Shown here: piece after piece, positions 1-7,553 of the stretch
Layout of the letters: each line of letters starts with the position of its first letter
Position numbering within the stretch: the first letter of the stretch is position 1
NCBI RefSeq assembly: GCF_019402445.1
Contig: NZ_SRZM01000089.1
Coordinates: 1 to 18,103 of the forward strand
DNA from: Brachyspira pilosicoli
GTDB taxonomy: Bacteria > Spirochaetota > Brachyspiria > Brachyspirales > Brachyspiraceae
Direction: 5' to 3'
Length of the DNA: 18,103 bases
The notes under the pieces: generated by a model
Told to the model about the DNA's origin: nothing
Databases searched by the model: none
The model's input: only the letters and a program-made list of their open reading frames with translations
Made by a program: the position numbers and the translations under genes

Positions 1-29
1 TCAGTAAAAATAATAACATATTTATAAAC

Positions 30-1619
30 TTAACAATATTGCAATACAAACAAAATAATATATTGAATAAAGAAAAATACTAATACAGATATAGAATATT
101 TATCAAATTTTAAAGGTGTTCCATATTTTATATCTTCTGCAGATTCGTTTTGCAGTTTTGATATTCCAAAAATAGTATATTTTTCTATATCAGATTTATT
201 TGTTTTAGAAGGTATAATGCAGCTGAAAATATATCCTGTTACAAAAGTAATAGAAGCTCCTATAGCAGGATTAATTATCCAAAATATATTATAAGTTTTA
301 GCCAAATAAAGTCCTATTATAAAACCAAATATAAAACCTAAAGCAGAACCTTTATCATTAGCTTTTTTAGTGAATATCGCAAGAAGAAAAACACCGCATG
401 CAGGACCAGAAAAATAAGATATATATCCGCCTACAACATCTAATACAGATTTTACAGAGCCTTTAAATCCAACTAATACAAATATAATTATAATAATACC
501 TAACACAGCAGATACAATCATTAAAAAAGATAAAGGAGCTTCTTTCTTATCCTTAGAAAAATATTCCTCAAATATATCTTTGATAAATACAGTTGTCATA
601 GAGTTAAGTATAGAGTCTACACTAGACATAGATGCTGCAAAAACTCCTGCTATTACTAATCCAACTACTCCTACAGGAATATTTTCTAAAATAAATTCTA
701 TCATAACATCATTTGATGCTTTAAATATTCTTCCATTAAAAAAGGCAAATAAAATAATTCCTACAAAAAGCATAAAGAAATATGTTATATTTGATACTAC
801 AGCACTTGTAAATAAAGATGCTTTTAAATTTTTTATAGATTTGGCTGATAATATTCTTTGAATTTGAATTTGGTCAAAAGCAAAGTATCTAATCCAAAAA
901 ATACTTCCTCCAATTAAAGTAGCCCAAAAAGTATTAGGTTTTGCCATATCAAAAGAAAAATCTAAAGTATTTAATTTACCAGCCTCCTTAGCATAAACAA
1001 TACTATCTAATAAACTCATATCCGCTTTTTTCAAAGCAGTGTATATTACAAATATTACGCTTCCCCAAACAACAAACATCTGTATAGCATCAGTCCATAT
1101 AACAGCTTTTAATCCTCCTACAAGAGTATATATAAGAGCAATAACAACTATAATAGGCACTACTATAGTTAAAGACCATCCTGTTATTCTTTCTACTATA
1201 ATAGATGGAATAAAAACCATAGAACTTACCTGAATTAATGAATTAATAAAAAATTGTAAAACCGTTAGATTTCTGCATATATTCCCAAATCTATAATTCA
1301 TATATTGGTATACAGAAGTTACTCTCAATTTATATATGATAGGAGTAGTTATAAACATAGAAAAAAATATAGCAAAAGGAACAGCCACATTAATCATAAA
1401 AGGACCCATACCGTCCATATATGCCCATCCAGGACCGCCTATAAATCCATTAGCACTTATCATAGTAGCTGCTACAGATAAAGCTACTGGAAACCAATTC
1501 ATTGCCCTTCCAGCTAAAAAATAATCTTCTTGGTCTTTATTATCTTTACCAACAAAATATCCTGTAAAAAGCACAATAATTAAATATACAATGATAACGA
1601 TAGTATCCACTATTGACAT
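30..1619 (-). CDS. Sodium:solute symporter (SSS family)
   Basis: This is a polytopic inner-membrane transporter, 529 residues, the usual length for the SSS (SGLT-like) family. The N-terminal family signature is visible at residues 32-67, with DYFLAGR, then VALS, ISA and FIGGPGWAY. Other conserved blocks are GGLKAVIWTDAIQ (168-180), DQIQIQR (249-255) and the AASMSSVDSILNS stretch (328-340). Its paired serines S332/S333 match the Na2-site serines of the family. The gene starts at ATG 1619 behind AGGAG (1625-1629) with 5 nt spacing. It is the last gene of the minus-strand cluster, 84 nt after the upstream SnoaL-like gene. That gap holds a perfect 14-bp hairpin, which may set its expression apart from the rest. 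The family uses a sodium gradient to import sugars, amino acids, carboxylates or other solutes; the substrate cannot be read from the sequence. The assignment to the family is firm. Confidence 0.92.
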   Translation of the reverse strand: MSIVDTIVIIVYLIIVLFTGYFVGKDNKDQEDYFLAGRAMNWFPVALSVAATMISANGFIGGPGWAYMDGMGPFMINVAVPFAIFFSMFITTPIIYKLRVTSVYQYMNYRFGNICRNLTVLQFFINSLIQVSSMVFIPSIIVERITGWSLTIVVPIIVVIALIYTLVGGLKAVIWTDAIQMFVVWGSVIFVIYTALKKADMSLLDSIVYAKEAGKLNTLDFSFDMAKPNTFWATLIGGSIFWIRYFAFDQIQIQRILSAKSIKNLKASLFTSAVVSNITYFFMLFVGIILFAFFNGRIFKASNDVMIEFILENIPVGVVGLVIAGVFAASMSSVDSILNSMTTVFIKDIFEEYFSKDKKEAPLSFLMIVSAVLGIIIIIFVLVGFKGSVKSVLDVVGGYISYFSGPACGVFLLAIFTKKANDKGSALGFIFGFIIGLYLAKTYNIFWIINPAIGASITFVTGYIFSCIIPSKTNKSDIEKYTIFGISKLQNESAEDIKYGTPLKFDKYSISVLVFFFIQYIILFVLQYC

Positions 1620-1644
1620 ATTTTCTCCTTTTTTTAAACAGCAA

Positions 1645-1677
1645 TAGGTATTTATTTAAAAGCTAAATAAATACCTA
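1645..1677 (-). repeat. Perfect 14-bp inverted repeat upstream of the symporter gene
   Basis: The arms are 1645-1658 (TAGGTATTTATTTA) and 1664-1677, an exact reverse complement, around a 5-nt loop. The repeat lies in the 84-nt gap between the SnoaL-like gene ending at 1704 and the symporter start at 1619, about 16 nt before the symporter ribosome binding site. There is no T-run directly after the stem on either strand, so it does not look like an ordinary intrinsic terminator. It may be a processing or stability hairpin within the operon transcript, or a protein-binding palindrome. The repeat is certain; its role is inference. Confidence 0.7.
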
Positions 1678-1703
1678 CTACTCCATCATAATTAACTCCT
1701 TTT

Positions 1704-2705
1704 TTAAGGATTCATTATTGTTCTAGTTCTCTCTAAAATATCTAATCCCTGCTGCTTTAACCAATACGGCAAATCTATCAATACCCAGTTTTCTGAAAGC
1801 TTATCACCTTTTCTATAATATACATCTACAACCTGCATATCAGCTCTTATACCTCCAGGAAGTCCTAAAAATCCGCCTATAGGAGTATTAGAAAGATTAG
1901 GCCAACCAAAGAAACAAGCAAAATTTCCTTCAGCAAATCTGCATACATGTCCATTAAACTGTTTATCTTTTAATGCACTTCTAAAAGGAAGCTGATGCTG
2001 CTCTTGATAACGCGGAATTGTATAACTAGCACCTATTCCGCCAGGTCCATACCAAATCATATTTTTATGCCAAGTCTTTTCTAATATTTCAGGAGGGCAA
2101 GTCATAGAACCGCTTTTATTTAACTCAGATAAATCATCGACCATTTTATTAATTAGCTGCAATGTTTTTACTCCCTCATTAGGATCAGCATCTTCAAGTA
2201 ATATTCCATTATGGTCTCTAGGACCAGGATATACAAAGTACATACCAGTAGCAGGAGGCAAAGGATTAGCACCCGCTTGAATCATGAGCCCTATAATATC
2301 AATAAACAATCCTGTTTCTTTTATTTTACCATTTTCTACATGATTAAATTCTGCATATCTTAAGCTAACCATTTTATTAGTTTTTCTAATACCAAGCCAA
2401 TCAGCATCAAAAAGCCCCATAAAATGTCCCATGCTCATCACCCATTTTCCTTCAGATATCTCATTATTTCCTGCTATAAAAATATCCTGTCTTCTTTGAA
2501 TATGTTTTATAGAATTTAAAAGAGGTTTCCAAAAATTATTACATGCATCAGACAAACTATTTTGTTCTCTAAAAGGATAAACCCCTCTCCATTTATAATC
2601 TTTAGTAACATATTTCTCCATAACAGATTGTACATTGTCAGAATTTGAGTTTTCTAATTCATCAAAATATTTTAATATTAATTTTTTTTCTTCTTGAAAT
2701 CCCAT
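1704..2705 (-). CDS. Tandem SnoaL/NTF2-like domain protein
   Basis: This 333-residue, apparently cytoplasmic protein has no signal peptide or membrane segment. It looks like two NTF2/SnoaL-type cone folds in tandem, about residues 8-145 and 200-325. Each half closes with a similar block: NGKIKETGLFIDIIGLM (125-141) and GDKLSENWVLIDLPYWL (300-316). The second half holds YGPGGIGASYTIPRYQEQHQ (219-238) followed by LPF, which resembles the GPxGIG...HQxPF motif of proteins annotated as SnoaL-like polyketide cyclases. That family covers small-molecule isomerases, cyclases and hydrolases as well as non-enzymes, so the reaction is unknown. No polyketide synthase is nearby, which makes a polyketide role unlikely. 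It starts behind AGGAG (2712-2716), 21 nt after the MFS gene, and is probably co-transcribed with it. The neighbouring transporters suggest that it acts on an imported compound. Confidence 0.75.
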   Translation of the reverse strand: MGFQEEKKLILKYFDELENSNSDNVQSVMEKYVTKDYKWRGVYPFREQNSLSDACNNFWKPLLNSIKHIQRRQDIFIAGNNEISEGKWVMSMGHFMGLFDADWLGIRKTNKMVSLRYAEFNHVENGKIKETGLFIDIIGLMIQAGANPLPPATGMYFVYPGPRDHNGILLEDADPNEGVKTLQLINKMVDDLSELNKSGSMTCPPEILEKTWHKNMIWYGPGGIGASYTIPRYQEQHQLPFRSALKDKQFNGHVCRFAEGNFACFFGWPNLSNTPIGGFLGLPGGIRADMQVVDVYYRKGDKLSENWVLIDLPYWLKQQGLDILERTRTIMNP

Positions 2706-2726
2706 AATAAACTCCTCTATTATTTT

Positions 2727-3998
2727 TTATTTCTTTTTTAAAGTTTCTGGAAGGAATGCCCATATTACAGTTCCTACTGCAATAACTATCATAGAAATTC
2801 TAAATATAGGAATCATTCCTGCAGCAGAAGTAGTTGTTCCTAATCCTGCTATAGCTGGCAAAGCAAAAGTAGAAACTATTCTTCCGCCATTAAAAGATAT
2901 ACCTGCTGATAAAGCTCTAAATTTTTCAGGGAACAATTCTGAATAATAAGCACCCCAAGCACCTGAAAAACCAAATGCAAAACCTAATAAAGTTGATACT
3001 ATCATAAAACCAACAACATCATTTACTGTTAACCTTGTGAAAATAAATATAAGCACCGCACTAAGAAGCATACCAACAGCAGGCACTTTTCTTCCAAATT
3101 TATCAGCAATAGTACCCCAAATTATATATCCAAAAAGCTGACCCAACCCCTGTAAACTATAAATATTACCAGCCACAGCAGCAGTTAATCCTAAACCAGT
3201 TGTCAAATATGTAGTAGCATTATTTGAAAAAGATGAATATCCTGTAAAATTAGCTCCTGATAAAAGTATAGTACCTATTCCTATAAATAAATAAACTCCC
3301 TTATACATAGAAAAATAACTTATTTTCTCATTATTTTTTTTACTCTCTATTAATAATTCTTTGGTATATTTACTATCATCAGGTACAAATATCAAAGTAA
3401 GAAATGCTCCTATAGCAGGAGGTATAATAGTAGTATACATCAATATTTTCCAATTAGCATCTCCAAGCATACCATAAAGCTTACCGCCAAATATCATAGC
3501 TAGTGAAAATAATGCTGTAAGTGTTGCTGCTAATTTACCTCTGTATTTTCTTGGAAACATATCTGCTATTAACGGCATAGCTGTACCAAATACTCCGCCT
3601 AATGTAATACCTGTGAAAAATCTTGCTACTTTCCATAATGTAACATTAGTATATGAAAGCATAGGTATAAAAGTAGTAATAGCTATAAGCATTGCTACTA
3701 TTATAAGTGTACGCTTCTTTCCTATTCTTGATGAAAGTATACCAAAAATAATTGTGCCGGGTATTGTACCAAAAGACATAACGGCAAATATTTCTTCTGT
3801 TTGCTTTAAAGTAAAACCAAATCCGCCGCTTGCCAATTCAGCTATCATAGTAGGTTTAACGAAAGTCCCAACCATAAAATTATAACAATAGAAAAAATAT
3901 ATTATAACTATAGAAAGAAAGGCTATTATTCTTTGTATATTAGATAAATCTTTACCTAATATAATATCATTTATAGAAGTGTCTTTCTCATTACTCAT
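2727..3998 (-). CDS. MFS transporter
   Basis: This is a 423-residue inner-membrane protein with about twelve hydrophobic segments, typical of the major facilitator superfamily. The loop motif A appears in both halves: GILSSRIGKKR (86-96) and GTIADKFGRK (295-304). RFFTGITLGGVFGTAMPLIA (126-145) followed by DMFPRKYRG, SELFPEKFR (353-361) and the C-terminal FLPETLKK (415-422) resemble the sugar-porter and aromatic-acid/metabolite:H+ symporter branches. The substrate is not determinable from sequence alone. It starts at ATG 3998 behind AGGAG (4008-4012, 9 nt spacing). It sits between two genes for two-domain SnoaL-like proteins, with gaps of only 23 nt and 21 nt, so it is almost certainly in one transcript with them. 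With the SSS symporter at the end of the cluster, the locus encodes two different secondary transporters. They may import different forms of a substrate, or one may export a product. Confidence 0.9.
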   Translation of the reverse strand: MSNEKDTSINDIILGKDLSNIQRIIAFLSIVIIYFFYCYNFMVGTFVKPTMIAELASGGFGFTLKQTEEIFAVMSFGTIPGTIIFGILSSRIGKKRTLIIVAMLIAITTFIPMLSYTNVTLWKVARFFTGITLGGVFGTAMPLIADMFPRKYRGKLAATLTALFSLAMIFGGKLYGMLGDANWKILMYTTIIPPAIGAFLTLIFVPDDSKYTKELLIESKKNNEKISYFSMYKGVYLFIGIGTILLSGANFTGYSSFSNNATTYLTTGLGLTAAVAGNIYSLQGLGQLFGYIIWGTIADKFGRKVPAVGMLLSAVLIFIFTRLTVNDVVGFMIVSTLLGFAFGFSGAWGAYYSELFPEKFRALSAGISFNGGRIVSTFALPAIAGLGTTTSAAGMIPIFRISMIVIAVGTVIWAFLPETLKKK

Positions 3999-4021
3999 AT
4001 GTATTGTCTCCTATAATTTTA

Positions 4022-5104
4022 TTATTTATACATTTGTTTTAATACATCTAAACCATCAAATGTCATCCATTCTTCTTGAACTCTATTATCTACAACATAG
4101 TAATGATTTATTCCAAGTATTTCTATAGGTTTTCCGGAAGGGTTTCCAAAATATCCTATACCTTCATTTATACCTCTTATTCTATAACGTATAGCAACAT
4201 CATAGCTATTTTCTGTATTAGCTCTTTTATTAATAGTAACGCGTTCTGCCTCATAGCTAGCATTAGGCATAGAAGCAAAAATACTTATTAACATTCCCTG
4301 TATCTCTTGATATCCTACCAAATCTTTATCACATATAAAATGCACAACAGCATTATCATAATAATATTTCTTTACTTCATTAAATAATTTGTAATTATAA
4401 ATTCTGCTCACCATTTCCAACATAACTTCGCCAACGCTTTCGTCTGCAGCATTGTATACTTTAGGACTAAACTGACCTTCCATAGCTTCATTAATACCAT
4501 AACTGCTTTTTGGAGGTTCTTCAAATGATACAGAATTTTCAGCCTGAATTTTAGCTAATTCAATAGGATCGTAGCCTAATTGTTTGCAAATCCATAAATT
4601 ATCTCTCACAAGCCATTCTTCATATACTCTATTATTAGAACATGCACAATCTACAACTGTTCTAAATGTTACCTTTTTGCCTGTAGCTTTTCCAAAACTG
4701 CTGTCGCCTAAATTAGTTGCTGTTGACATTATGCGATGTGAAGATAAATATCCATCTCCAAGCTCAGACCAAATAACATTTTGACCTATTAACCTTCTAT
4801 CTGGAAATCCATGAAGAGTTTGCATAGTACCTGATATAACCTCCTTAATTCCTGATATTTTATTTGTTGCTGAATGCATTACTACATTATTGTGATATGT
4901 ATCATATATAACACCTATACCCTTTTCTTCCCAAATATTATGAGTTATTTTCATAATATAATCTACAAAATCTCTATATTGAGAATCAAATCCTGGCATA
5001 TTTTGTTCTCTTTTTGTAGCTTTTGAAAATTCATTATAATCAAAGTTGCCAACTGGAGTCACAAAAGATGTATCTCCATAAAAAATTTTTGAATTACTAG
5101 ACAT
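4022..5104 (-). CDS. Tandem SnoaL/NTF2-like domain protein, first gene of the cluster
   Basis: This 360-residue soluble protein looks like an internal duplication of an NTF2/SnoaL-like domain, about residues 42-176 and 224-358. Both halves end in nearly the same block: NNRVYEEWLVRDN (157-169) and DNRVQEEWMTFDG (339-351). In the first half, GIKEVISGTMQTLHGFPDRR (85-104) resembles the conserved helix and F/PDxR turn of SnoaL-like proteins. No signal peptide is present. It has a strong ribosome binding site, AAGGAG (5110-5115), 5 nt before ATG 5104. It is the first gene after a consensus promoter at 5308-5335. It is distantly similar in architecture to the protein at 1704-2705, and the two could form a heteromer or catalyse successive steps; that is inference. 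The family includes enzymes acting on small carbonyl or aromatic compounds as well as non-enzymes, so the reaction is left open. Confidence 0.75.
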   Translation of the reverse strand: MSSNSKIFYGDTSFVTPVGNFDYNEFSKATKREQNMPGFDSQYRDFVDYIMKITHNIWEEKGIGVIYDTYHNNVVMHSATNKISGIKEVISGTMQTLHGFPDRRLIGQNVIWSELGDGYLSSHRIMSTATNLGDSSFGKATGKKVTFRTVVDCACSNNRVYEEWLVRDNLWICKQLGYDPIELAKIQAENSVSFEEPPKSSYGINEAMEGQFSPKVYNAADESVGEVMLEMVSRIYNYKLFNEVKKYYYDNAVVHFICDKDLVGYQEIQGMLISIFASMPNASYEAERVTINKRANTENSYDVAIRYRIRGINEGIGYFGNPSGKPIEILGINHYYVVDNRVQEEWMTFDGLDVLKQMYK

Positions 5105-5260
5105 ACTTACTCCTTAAGAAAATAAAAATTTTTTTTAGTTAAATTAAATAAAAATTAGAATTAAAGATTAAAAAATAGTAATCTCAAATAGTAAAATATT
5201 AGTAAGAATTAAATAAATTGATAGACTATAGAATAGAATCTTAATTTTTTTTTAGGTGAT

Positions 5261-5275
5261 GTAGTATAATACTGC
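5261..5275. promoter_or_regulatory. Near-palindromic operator-like site, partly repeated over the -10 box
   Basis: GTAGTATAATACTGC is a 15-bp imperfect palindrome with one G/T mismatch pair around a central A. Its left part, TAGTATAAT (5262-5270), recurs exactly at 5301-5309, 39 bp away, where it overlaps the -10 box and start region of the minus-strand promoter at 5308-5335. A repressor binding both copies would be well placed to control the transporter cluster. The region is very AT-rich, so chance similarity is possible. The repeat is seen; the regulatory role is inference. Confidence 0.35.
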
Positions 5276-5307
5276 ATATTATATCCAAAAAAATGTTATA
5301 TAGTATA

Positions 5308-5335
5308 ATTATAGACATTTTTTAAGCATTGTCAA
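5308..5335 (-). promoter_or_regulatory. Consensus sigma-70 promoter for the SnoaL-MFS-SnoaL-SSS cluster
   Basis: On the minus strand the -35 box is a perfect TTGACA (5335 down to 5330) and the -10 box a perfect TATAAT (5313 down to 5308), with a 16-nt spacer. Transcription should begin near 5301, giving a leader of about 195 nt before ATG 5104. No obvious riboswitch was recognised in the leader, which is very AT-rich. This is one of the two best promoter matches in the window, the other being upstream of rpmF. Confidence 0.7.
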
Positions 5336-5348
5336 TTTTATATGAAAA

Positions 5349-5996
5349 TTATTTCTTAGAAAAACTATTCTCTTCACCCTTTAATATTCTTTTATAATTT
5401 GGTATATGTTTTATTATAATAAATATAGCAAGAAGTATTGTTATTGGAAATAAAGCTATATAATTAACATTAAAAAATATTCTATATAAAAAGTTAGCCT
5501 TAAAATATAAAAAGCTAAGCACAATAGGAAAAGCTAAAGCCCCAAAAGTAGAACCAATAGCAACAGTTTTTCTTGAAGCAAATAAACCTATAAAGAAAAA
5601 TATCATAGTGATAAGCAAACTCACTGGAGCAAGCATAAACATAGAACCAGCACTAGTTGCAACTCCCTTGCCGCCCTTAAAGCCTAAAAATATAGAAAAC
5701 ACATGCCCAAGTATAGAAGCCACAGCACAAACAATTAAAATATAGCTATGACTTAAAATGATATCAGAAAGAATAAAACTAGGTACTATAACAGCAATCA
5801 TTCCCTTACCTATATCGCAAATATAAGCAGCAATACCAGCCTTTTTACCGCAAACACGAAGCACATTGCTTGCCCCTGGATTACAGCTGCCCTCTTTTCT
5901 CACATCATGACCATTAATTTTTCCTATTATAAATGAAAATGGTATAGCACCAATTATATATGATATAACTACACTTATTAGAATTTTAATTATCAT
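5349..5996 (-). CDS. plsY: Glycerol-3-phosphate acyltransferase PlsY
   Basis: PlsY is an integral membrane enzyme that transfers the acyl group of acyl-phosphate to position 1 of glycerol 3-phosphate, making lysophosphatidate. At 215 residues it has the normal family length with several hydrophobic segments. All three family motifs are visible. Motif 1 is GSCNPGASNVLR (36-47), where the usual GSGN has a Cys for the second Gly. Motif 2 is GHVFSIFLGFKGGKGVAT (97-114), with the phosphate-binding FKGGKGVAT. Motif 3 is HIPNYKRILKGEE (197-209). The start overlaps the end of der by 11 nt, so translation is probably coupled and the two genes share a transcript. Its partner PlsX is encoded on the opposite strand at 9768-10787, so both steps of the acyl-phosphate route are in this window. 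Confidence 0.96.
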   Translation of the reverse strand: MIIKILISVVISYIIGAIPFSFIIGKINGHDVRKEGSCNPGASNVLRVCGKKAGIAAYICDIGKGMIAVIVPSFILSDIILSHSYILIVCAVASILGHVFSIFLGFKGGKGVATSAGSMFMLAPVSLLITMIFFFIGLFASRKTVAIGSTFGALAFPIVLSFLYFKANFLYRIFFNVNYIALFPITILLAIFIIIKHIPNYKRILKGEENSFSKK

Positions 5997-7449
5997 ATTT
6001 CTTTCCTCTCTTTCTAAAGTTAAGTATAATAGGTGTTCCTCTAAAATCGAACATCTCTCTAAATCTATTTTCTAAATATCTTTTATAATGCGAATTTAAT
6101 TTATGCGGATGATTACAAAATACCGCAAAAGCAGGGGGATTAACACCTGTTTGAGTAACATAGAAAATCTTAAATGGATTTCCTCCTGCAGATATAGAAT
6201 ATTCTCTAGTAGCTCTCACCATAGTTTCAGTAAGTGCATGTGTTTCAAATCTCTGAAGCCTTGTTTTTGCCACTCTGATGGCTAAAGATAATAGTTTCTC
6301 AGCATCATTTTTTCTCGTAGCACAAACCCTAGCATAAAAAGCATAATTAAGCACAGGAAAAGCTGACTTCATATAAGCTTCATAATCATTCCAAGTAGTG
6401 CCCTTCTCTCTTATATCCCATTTATTAGCAGCAATTATTATGCCCTTTCTTCTCTCTATTATGAGGTTTGCTATAGTCTTGTCTTGATCGGTTAAACCTT
6501 CAAAAACATCAAGCATTAGTATGCACACATCAGAAGCTTCTATTGCTTTTATTGCCCTATTTACACTATAATACTCAACATCTGTATTAACATTCTTCTT
6601 TTTTCTTATACCAGCAGTATCTACAAGACAAATATCATCACCCTTAAAATTAAATGTTTCATCTATAGAATCTCTTGTTGTGCCTGCAATATTTGAAACA
6701 ATACTTCTGTCTTTTCCAATCAATGTATTTAATAAAGTAGATTTTCCAGCATTAGGCTTTCCTACTATGGCTATGTTTATGATTTTCTTTTTTGATATAT
6801 ATTCATCAAGTCTTTGTTGTTTTTTGTTATCTTTTTCTTCATCATAGTCCTCATCAAAATCTTCAAACAGCTCTTCATCATCTAGAACTTTATCTTCTTT
6901 TTTATTATCTTCTTCTCTTTTAGTAATCTCTCTCTCGGATTCTAAATCAATTCCTATTCTTTCAAAAACTTCAAGTATTTTATCCCTCAAATCATCAATA
7001 CCGTTATTATGTTCAGCACTTATAGCAACAATATCTTTTATACCAAGAGAGTAAAATTCATTAATTAAATTGTTATGAGAATCAGAATCTATCTTATTTA
7101 TAACAAGTATAATAGGTTTATTTAATTTTCTTATAGTATTAATAAAATGCCTATCATCTGGGTGAGTTTGATGAGCATCTACGACAAATAAAAGCAAGTG
7201 AGCCTCATCTGTAGCAGTCTTTAATGCCTTCTCTCTTACCTTTTCGTTTAACACATCTTCACTCATATCTAGAAGTCCGCCTGTATCAAACACATTAAAA
7301 GCTATATCATCAATATATGTTTTAGCTATGCTGATATCTCTTGTAACTCCAGCTGTAGGATCAACTATTGATTTTCTTCTTCCTGCAAATCTATTAAAAA
7401 GTGTAGACTTACCTACATTAGGTCTGCCAAGTATAGCAATATTCTTCAT
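5986..7449 (-). CDS. der: Ribosome biogenesis GTPase Der (EngA)
   Basis: Der is an essential GTPase with two consecutive G domains and a KH-like C-terminal domain, needed for maturation of the large ribosomal subunit. At 487 residues it has the usual length. G domain 1 has GRPNVGKS (8-15), DTGG (55-58) and NKID (118-121). G domain 2 has GKPNAGKS (230-237), DTAG (277-280) and NKWD (342-345). A highly acidic, lysine-rich linker of about 50 residues (roughly 170-222) joins them. The C-terminal KH-like part, about 350-480, includes the HPHKLNSHYKRYLENRFRE stretch. ATG 7449 is preceded by AAGG (7458-7461) with 8 nt spacing. A TATAAT sequence lies at 7466-7471 on the minus strand without a convincing -35 box. 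It forms an overlapping pair with plsY and is divergent from the membrane protein gene at 7554. Confidence 0.97.
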   Translation of the reverse strand: MKNIAILGRPNVGKSTLFNRFAGRRKSIVDPTAGVTRDISIAKTYIDDIAFNVFDTGGLLDMSEDVLNEKVREKALKTATDEAHLLLFVVDAHQTHPDDRHFINTIRKLNKPIILVINKIDSDSHNNLINEFYSLGIKDIVAISAEHNNGIDDLRDKILEVFERIGIDLESEREITKREEDNKKEDKVLDDEELFEDFDEDYDEEKDNKKQQRLDEYISKKKIINIAIVGKPNAGKSTLLNTLIGKDRSIVSNIAGTTRDSIDETFNFKGDDICLVDTAGIRKKKNVNTDVEYYSVNRAIKAIEASDVCILMLDVFEGLTDQDKTIANLIIERRKGIIIAANKWDIREKGTTWNDYEAYMKSAFPVLNYAFYARVCATRKNDAEKLLSLAIRVAKTRLQRFETHALTETMVRATREYSISAGGNPFKIFYVTQTGVNPPAFAVFCNHPHKLNSHYKRYLENRFREMFDFRGTPIILNFRKRGKKYDN

Positions 7450-7518
7450 TTATTAAACCTTAAATATTATACTCTTTTTATAATAACATAAAATATAATA
7501 TATTGCTATTATATTTTA

Positions 7519-7546
7519 TTGACTTTATATATTATTAATATAGAAT
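7519..7546 (+). promoter_or_regulatory. Promoter placed directly before the GT-C-like gene
   Basis: TTGACT (7519-7524) and TAGAAT (7541-7546) are separated by 16 nt, each one base from the sigma-70 consensus. The expected transcription start, about 7 nt after the -10 box, falls at about 7553, next to ATG 7554. No Shine-Dalgarno sequence lies between, so the transcript may be leaderless. Confidence 0.5.
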
Positions 7547-7553
7547 CAATAAA

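Noticed and set aside
580..1524. Several open frames antisense to the sodium symporter, and others antisense to the MFS, SnoaL-like, der and plsX genes
   Set aside because: They mirror the codon pattern of the strongly supported genes opposite, lack ribosome binding sites and show no recognisable domain.
1645..1677. Hairpin considered as an intrinsic terminator for the upstream SnoaL-like gene
   Set aside because: The minus-strand sequence after the stem is TTGCTGTTTAAAAAAAGG, with no T-run directly following, so I report it only as an inverted repeat.
1704..5104. Polyketide biosynthesis cluster, suggested by SnoaL-like cyclase similarity
   Set aside because: No ketosynthase, acyltransferase, carrier protein or tailoring enzyme is in the region. 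The partners are secondary transporters.
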